Assembly (NCBI GenBank): GCA_963965975.1
Contig: OZ014420.1
Span: forward strand, 64,501 to 128,500
Reading direction: 5' to 3'
DNA length: 64,000 nucleotides
Source of the DNA: Xestospongia bergquistia
Taxonomy: Eukaryota; Porifera; Demospongiae; Haplosclerida; Petrosiidae
Positions 56,401 to 64,000 of this stretch are shown here, in pieces (the stretch's first letter is position 1; each line of letters begins with the position of its first letter). The notes under the pieces were generated by a model that saw only the letters and a program-made list of their open reading frames with translations, was not told the origin of the DNA and did not search any database. The translations under genes and the position numbers were made by a program.

Positions 56401-57763
56401 ATATATTTGGATCATTGTTACCTTGACGACTGAAGGTAACGATCCCATGAGACATTAACAGGCAAATACATTGAACCCATTTCTAACATACCAGCTAATG
56501 TGACTGGGTGTGGACAATGTTGTTGAAATATTGGATATACTGCTTGGAATACTTGATGTGTATGATAAACGTCTTCGCTACAATAGCTCATTAACATCTA
56601 ATAATTACATTCATATCAATTAAATACATGTAATTAGTGTAATATTTAACCTGAAAGTTATCTCTTATATCCGTGATTGATCCAGTGACAAATATATCAC
56701 GAGGACTTTTATCAATTGCACCGCCCCCACAATATAATTGATAAACGTCAGCTAAACTATTAGGACTGCTAACATTCATCCATTTTGATGGACGACTAGC
56801 TCGATGCTTAATAGACCATCCATCTAATAATAATGTAACCATAGTAACATTCAATTAATATTGCACCTATATCATTGTCTTCTGTCATTATGACATCATC
56901 AATATTTCTACGACCATAAATAGACTGCCATTTATGTTTTTGTAATGATGTTTGTCCACTAACACAAACATGAATACTCAATGTGTCTAGAAACCTAGTT
57001 CTAGGACCCTACACAGGACAATATAAAATATTAATAATAAACAATTTTCTCTCACCTTAAATAAATATTGCTCTTTAATTCTTGCTCTATCATATGATAC
57101 ATTATGTCCAACTATGAGTTGCTCCTTCCGATTTTGTGGGGACGATCCTTCTAATGATATTAAATCATTTAATGTGACCTTTGACCTCTGAATGTAATCT
57201 TGTTCTTCAATTAACCTCTTGCTGACCCATGAGTACCAGTAATTAGGTGATGCTGCAACAGCTAATGTAGGGGCGTGTCCTTCTGTAACACATACTTCAA
57301 CATCCAATACAAGTGCCTGCTCATCTGGATAAGGTACTGGGCGTGGCTTGCCATAACAGTCATATTGAGTCCATCCAACATTGTAATTCCATCTGGTGGG
57401 TGGAGATGGTAGATCTTGTTCGATAAGACAATTAATTAACGATAGATAAGGATCTAATTGAGATTGAGCTATTAATAAGAAGTGATTGTTCAAATTGTTG
57501 CCTTGTAAAGGCGGTAGTGTTATATCTACATCATGTAATAATGACGTCATATGTCCTCCAATCTGGACACCATGATGTGACAAGTGAGCAAGACTATGTT
57601 CAATAGTTTCTTTTGAAAACGTATCCTTTTCTGATCCAAATATTTGTTTATGTAATGATTCTGTTAACATCTGTATTCCTAATGGATTACATCTAGCTCC
57701 ACCTCTATTTGTAGAGCTGTTTCGGAAAGTGATATTCATGTACTGTCTCCATACTGATCTCAT
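53453..57763 (-). CDS. POLG: Mitochondrial DNA polymerase gamma catalytic subunit
   Basis: Family-A replicase of mtDNA. ATG 57763 ([13 protein letters not shown]); the preceding minus-strand sequence overlaps the shared promoter. Exonuclease motifs: exo I A-L-V-L-D-V-E-V, exo [14 protein letters not shown], and exo [12 protein letters not shown]. Polymerase motif A is in [17 protein letters not shown]. Motif B is [12 protein letters not shown], and motif C is [10 protein letters not shown]. The spacer region between them spans many exons. Stop TAA is 53455-53453, 36 nt from the stop of the multi-PDZ gene. All catalytic acidic residues I could check are present. The N-terminal targeting peptide looks short, so an additional upstream exon is possible. 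Confidence 0.93.
54331..54462. repeat. Two-copy direct repeat in a POLG intron
   Basis: Two copies of about 66 bp (AGTAAGGAGTATACTAT...GATAGAGTACATAC) lie in tandem at an exon edge. The second copy ends at the donor side of the intron, so the duplication may have copied a splice donor (minus strand GTATGTACTC). Confidence 0.7.
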
Positions 57764-57811
57764 TGCTCATGCGGATCCACGTGGGTACAGGAGGTGTGGC
57801 TCCTGTTATAA

Positions 57812-57823
57812 TACGCATGCGTA
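57812..57823. promoter_or_regulatory. NRF1-like palindrome at POLG/tropomyosin promoter
   Basis: TACGCATGCGTA is a perfect 12-bp palindrome differing from the NRF1 consensus only in the flanking pair. It lies in the 145-bp interval between the POLG and tropomyosin starts. NRF1 control of mitochondrial genes is known in vertebrates; here it is inferred. Confidence 0.5.
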
Positions 57824-57908
57824 ATTTAGATTTATAAATTCGTGGGTGGTGTATCCGACTATTCCCTTAGTATAAACCACAAAGAGCGAACGAGAGAAAG
57901 AGGGCAGT

Positions 57909-58856
57909 ATGGAAGGCATCAAAAAGAAGATCGAGAAGCTTCGTGTTGAATTGGACGATACAAAGGAAAAATTAGAAGATGAACGCAGAGAGAAAGCAAA
58001 TATTTTATCAAAGCTGGAAGTTGTAAGTCATCTAAATTTTATGTTTTATTAATATCCTGTTATGTCGTGCAGGCAGAACAAGAGAAGAAAGAAGTTCAAT
58101 CTAAGTTAAAGATTGCACTAAATGATTTAGATAGAGTTGAAGAGACAGCAGAAGATGCTACTAAACGTGCAGAGGCTGCTGAAAGTAAACTTGAGGAAGT
58201 AGAAAGGTGAATAAAACAGACAGAAATATGCTAATAACTTGGACTATGTTAAATTAGCTAGTAAATTAATTAATTTAATAGGCTTCTTTTGTTTATGCCA
58301 CAAACAAAAAATGGCTTCTCAAATGTGTTTGTTTGTTTTTTTCCAGAGAGCTTCGTAAAGCTCACACTTCACAAGACTCTGATTTGGATAAAGTACATTA
58401 AAATTGTTTACATATGATATTTAGTGAGTTTATAGGTTCAATATCTTGAGGATAAACTTCGAGATAAGGAGGACAAATGTTCTGACTTGGAAAAAGAGAA
58501 CGAGGAAGTAAGTGATGTCATTTGATAAATAAAATTACAAACATTTTTCGTTAGTTAAAACGTAAAGTTCAAATGCTTTCTCGTGAAGTAGATATTGCTG
58601 AAGAAAAGAACGATGATCTTACTTAGTAAGTTTATCATAATTCTTTTGAAAGGAATGCTATCAACTCTCTGTGTTAATATAATATTACTGTTATATGAGT
58701 ATTATTCATTTATCTCTCTGTCACTATTGTCACTATTATTTTTGTACACAGTAAAATAGAAAAGCTGGAAAAAGAAATAGCAGAGGCATCTACCTCACTA
58801 CAGGAACGACTACGCTCTGATGAACAGGTATGATAAAATTATCATTCTTATTCATT

Positions 58857-58895
<39 letters not shown>

Positions 58896-59158
58896 GTCAT
58901 CTACTATAGAAGAGAAGTTGCGAAGTCAACTTGACGAATTACAAAAGAAATCTCATGAACATGAAGTACGTGCTGAAGAAGCTGAACGTAAAGTAAAACA
59001 GTTAGAACGTCAAATGGAAGTTTTGGAAAGTGAGTCTAATTTATGGTGACATCATAGTGACATCATTAATATTAGCTGATTTGGAGCAAGCTGAGAATAA
59101 CTATGAAAAGGCCAAGAAAGATCTTGAGGCAACTTTAGCAGAGCTTAATGAAATGTGA
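57909..59158 (+). CDS. Tropomyosin-like coiled-coil protein
   Basis: Actin-filament binding coiled coil. Eight exons from ATG 57909 (MEGIKKKIEKLRVELDD) to TGA 59156-59158 give about 240 residues, close to short tropomyosins. Almost uninterrupted heptads are seen: A-L-N-D-L-D-R-V-E-E, K-L-R-D-K-E-D-K-C-S-D-L-E, R-K-V-K-Q-L-E-R-Q-M-E-V-L-E, and D-L-E-Q-A-E-N-N-Y. There are no Pro or Gly breaks. The I-x-L-L-E-x-x-L and V-E-E-x-x-D-x-A patterns fit tropomyosin better than other coiled coils, but this class is easy to over-call. The seventh exon uses a CT microsatellite as its splice-acceptor tract. Confidence 0.7.
58859..58896 (+). repeat. (CT)18 microsatellite serving as polypyrimidine tract
   Basis: Eighteen CT units run directly into the AG acceptor (58895-58896) of the tropomyosin-like gene. 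Length changes here would alter the pyrimidine tract. Confidence 0.9.
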
Positions 59159-59430
59159 TGTCCATTCTTTGACCCTATTAGATTTTAGAGTTTAGATTAA
59201 TCATTATTTTAGCTAATTCACCCAATGTATTGTCATAATGTATTGTTGTTGTTGATTGAGTGATCTCTTGGAACATGAGAACAGTTATTTTTGTCTAGTA
59301 AAACAAATTGACTACAGTACACCAAATTGTGAGTACTTGCTCATAAAGTGAAATAATTATGAATATAATTTAGTTCACCGTTGGCAACCATATTCATAGT
59401 TACCATTAATAAGATTCATAAGCGTACACC

Positions 59431-59519
59431 GTGCCGCCCCACAAGAGCCTGAAGCGGAAGACGGCGGTCCCAGCTAGCAATAGCTGGAGGGATCGTTTGG
59501 GCAACACACAAGGTTTTTT
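59431..59519 (+). ncRNA. GC-rich structured element ending in T7, possible Pol III RNA
   Basis: An island of high GC content in AT-rich surroundings. It contains a 7-bp perfect hairpin with a GCAA tetraloop (59470-59487) and a possible GCCGCC/GGCGG stem (59433-59467). It then runs into TTTTTTT (59513-59519), a Pol III terminator signature. The middle (GTCCCAGCTA...GCTGGAGGGATCG) is reminiscent of the Alu domain of SRP 7SL RNA, but the SRP S-domain is absent. No A/B box was recognised. Existence as a transcript is inferred. Confidence 0.3.
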
Positions 59520-59524
59520 TATAA

Positions 59525-59986
59525 ATTTAAATTTATTTTGTGCATTAATGTACATGTACTATTACAAAACTAAATGCAATACTTGATAACTACATTTGAC
59601 AAGGTTTTTTTTATAAATGTACATTTATTTAAACTACTGGGAAACTACCTGTCAATAGAACTGGCCCTCAGACTGTTATAAAGAATATTTCACGAATTTG
59701 CTAAAGATGTATGGTATATACAAAATATGTAATTGTTATTACAAACAAAAACGAAGAAAATTCCATAAAATATTCTTAATAATTATAATTTATTTGACTG
59801 GTTTATTGCACCATCACAAACTATGAATATCATTAATACTGCACCACTGTTGTGCAACGACCTAACTACTTAAAAGACACTTGCTTTCAAGTCTTTCAAG
59901 TTAAAGTTGTCATGTTTGTCGCTGTTGTTACTAACATTTCCACTGTGTTGATCATTGACGAAATTGGCTAAGATGTGTGCTTGTGC
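59525..59986. repeat. Segmental duplication block B, left copy
   Basis: This stretch recurs almost unchanged at 63546-64000 in the same orientation, differing by scattered single bases and a few small indels. The block begins next to the T-run of the structured element. Confidence 0.93.
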
Positions 59987-60179
59987 TCCAACTCCTAATT
60001 ATCCTCTAACGAAAGGATCTATCCCAATTTCCTCTAGCAATAGCCGACCAGACGCCTGGAAGATTATCTTATGCAACAGTTGTACTGTTCAATGTCGCCC
60101 AGTTGTCATACAAGAAGAATTCTCTAAAATAAATTGTTTTTGTTCCATGACTTGTTATATTAAATTCATAGACAAATGA
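59973..60179 (+). CDS. Small Cys-rich open frame (68 aa), doubtful
   Basis: ATG 59973 opens M-C-A-C-A-P-T-P-N-Y, with later C-N-S-C-T-V-Q-C and C-F-C-S-M-T-C, ending TGA 60177-60179. Eight Cys in a short protein without signal peptide suggest metal binding, if it is real. Its first bases are also present at the very end of the window, inside the duplicated block. No family recognised; it could be chance. Confidence 0.25.
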   Translation: MCACAPTPNYPLTKGSIPISSSNSRPDAWKIILCNSCTVQCRPVVIQEEFSKINCFCSMTCYIKFIDK

Positions 60180-60322
60180 CTACATAAAGATAGGTATGTA
60201 ACCATAGCAACCTTACTGTACATTATATCTATACTATAATTATTGAACATGTCATAATTGTCTTAGTGAAAGTTTTTATTGCTCACACAAAGTATTACTC
60301 ACTAACTATTTAAAAGAAAAAT

Positions 60323-62461
<2,139 letters not shown>

Positions 62462-63375
62462 TTTGTCCTGCAGAAATCTCCAGACCCAATAATTAAATAT
62501 TCATAGTCGATATTAATATTATTTATAATCACATCAATTTGTAATCAGAAGTACATATAAATTAGAGTGAAAATTAGAATGTTGTTGAGACTTATATTAT
62601 AATATCAGAGTATGGATGTCTAGGATAGACCCAGCATTATCAACACCATTGGTGGATACATGTAGTGCCTCTGAAGTCCATATTGTCCATTATGTCATAG
62701 TGTCTCTAGACATTACCAAACTTCCTTTAGCATCTAAGTTAGCACACCTATAAGTGAATCAACCCATTTGTTTAGCACAGAACAATACTCTAATTTAATA
62801 ATTAATACAACATTATCTTTATTCATTTTATTGCAGTTATTAAATCTATTAGATTACGATGTTATTATTACTTTGATACCTTAACATTAGATGTCCATTG
62901 GGTGTCTCTCTTGTTATTAAAAATAACATTTTTTAAATTTTCAGTTGCCAAATTATGAATGCTCAAAAAAACTTCAAGCCATTTTGATGTCATGATCCAA
63001 ATCTCATTTTTTAAACAAAATTACTTCAAATTTTTCATGAATATAGATATATTGGTTCTTGTTAAGTACAGTAATTGTTTCTGCTCTAAAAATATTGTTA
63101 AAATGCATAAAAAAACAAAAAAAAAACATTTATAAATTTAAGTACATAATTATACATGTACTAGTAGAACACAGAGGATTATCTTTTTTTAAAGTAATGC
63201 AAATTTAACAGCAGTAATATTAATGTCAATTAACAAGGACCTATATCTCTAACTTCATTAAAAAACTCAAGCCATTAGTCTCATGATCAAATTCTCAATT
63301 TGTGGTTTTGTAACTTTATAGTAACAGGTGTAGTTTCTAGTAACTCTATACTTTTTTTATTACATAAGTACATTA
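62462..63375. other. AT-rich interval between DPYS and its pseudogene fragment
   Basis: No supported coding exon. The left end must hold the DPYS promoter. The rest is AT-rich with short homopolymer runs and nothing recognisable. Confidence 0.5.
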
Positions 63376-63540
63376 CTTCGGGAACTTCAATAACTGGACC
63401 AGTATATGGTTCACATTAAACTTTCTGTGGCTGATTGACCTACAACACACAGACACATATACAGATGAACATGTATATATATGTGTACTACCTTGTCTCT
63501 TTGAGTAACACGAGAGTAGACATAATTACACCATGGTTTA
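63376..63540 (-). pseudogene. Truncated DPYS 3'-exon copy
   Basis: The last two DPYS exons and their intron are repeated here with high identity ([16 protein letters not shown], donor, intron with TATATA run, V-N-Q-P-Q-K-V). After Q-K-V the copy has TAA where the intact gene has GAA, so it is prematurely stopped. It is cut at 63540, where it joins duplicated block B directly. Not functional. Confidence 0.9.
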
Positions 63541-63545
63541 TACCA

Positions 63546-64000
63546 TTTAGATTTATTTTGTGCATTAATGTACATGTACTATTCTAAACTAAATGCAATA
63601 CTTGATAACTACATTTGACAAGGTTTTTTATAAATGTACATTTATTTAAACTACTGGGAAACTACCTGTCAGTAGAACTGACCCTCAGACTGTCATAAAG
63701 AACATTTCACGAATTTGCTAAAGATGTATGGTATATACAAAATATGTAATTGTTATTACAAACAAAAACGAAGAAAATTCCATAAAATATTCTTAATAAT
63801 TATAAATTTATTTGACTGGTTTATTGCACCATTACAAACTATGAATATCATTAATACTGCACCACTGTTGTGCAATGACCTAACTACTTAAAAGAGACTT
63901 GCTTTCAAGTCTTTCAAGTTAAAGTTGTCATGTTTGTCGCTGTTGTTACTAACATTTCCACTGTGTTGATCATTGACGAAATTGGCTAAGATGTGTGCTT
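63546..64000. repeat. Segmental duplication block B, right copy (runs off window)
   Basis: Same sequence as 59525-59986 with a few substitutions and indels. It joins the DPYS pseudogene fragment at its left and leaves the window at its right, just inside the start of the small Cys-rich frame. Confidence 0.93.

Noticed and set aside
59431..59519. Hammerhead ribozyme or tRNA-Sec in the GC-rich island
   Set aside because: The CTGATGA...GAAA hammerhead core is absent, and no acceptor stem or T-arm can be formed.

Overview
This window is nuclear DNA from a small, compact, AT-rich animal genome, most likely a demosponge (Amphimedon-like; inferred, not proven). The genes are animal-type (MEF2, PINCH, PAM, CHAF1A, RPL17, POLG). 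Almost all of them are split by very short introns, typically 40-60 nt with GT..AG ends. Neighbouring genes are separated by tens to a few hundred bases, and about 25 genes fit in 64 kb on both strands. There are no prokaryotic operons and no CRISPR arrays. Gene spans below run from start codon to stop codon and include introns. I assembled exons by eye from splice signals, reading phase and recalled family sequences.

Layout. 0-16 kb: CFAP161 (-, partial), a coiled-coil gene (+), TRIP4 (+) and CHAF1A (-), whose coding ends overlap by 6 nt. Then a ZNF608/609-scribbler-like regulator (+) and a WD40/Cys-His-rich gene (-). 16-30 kb: MEF2 (+), an intronless sulfatase (-), a tiny membrane-protein gene (+) followed by a SECIS-like RNA fold, PINCH/LIMS (-), bifunctional PAM (-), a GRAM-domain membrane protein (-) and cathepsin H (-). 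30-43 kb: a C2-like gene (+), RPL17 (-), a nucleoplasmin-type FKBP (+), a STRA6-like receptor (+), nicotinamide riboside kinase (-), LARP6 (+) and a Rab11-FIP carrying a Sec5-like TIG domain (+). 43-64 kb: GH27 alpha-galactosidase/NAGA (+), a small coiled-coil gene (-), a giant multi-PDZ scaffold (+), POLG (-), a tropomyosin-like gene (+) and dihydropyrimidinase (-). The right edge holds a partial duplication of the dihydropyrimidinase region.

The genes do not form one pathway. What ties the region together is architecture. Head-to-head promoters of 80-400 bp carry RFX X-box palindromes (beside CFAP161 and before the multi-PDZ gene) or NRF1-type TGCGCATGCGCA palindromes (CHAF1A, RPL17/FKBP, GH27, POLG/tropomyosin). 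Tail-to-tail pairs have stop codons only 20-40 nt apart or overlapping. The most novel candidate is the micro-gene at about 20.2-20.6 kb. It has a UGA one codon before a second stop, in a Cys-x-x-UGA context, and its downstream sequence matches the type II SECIS architecture part for part. Other notable points are the C2-TIG-FIP domain combination, a minisatellite that propagates copies of a used 3' splice site, a GC-AG intron, and dispersed CATGTGA and GGGTGTGG motifs.
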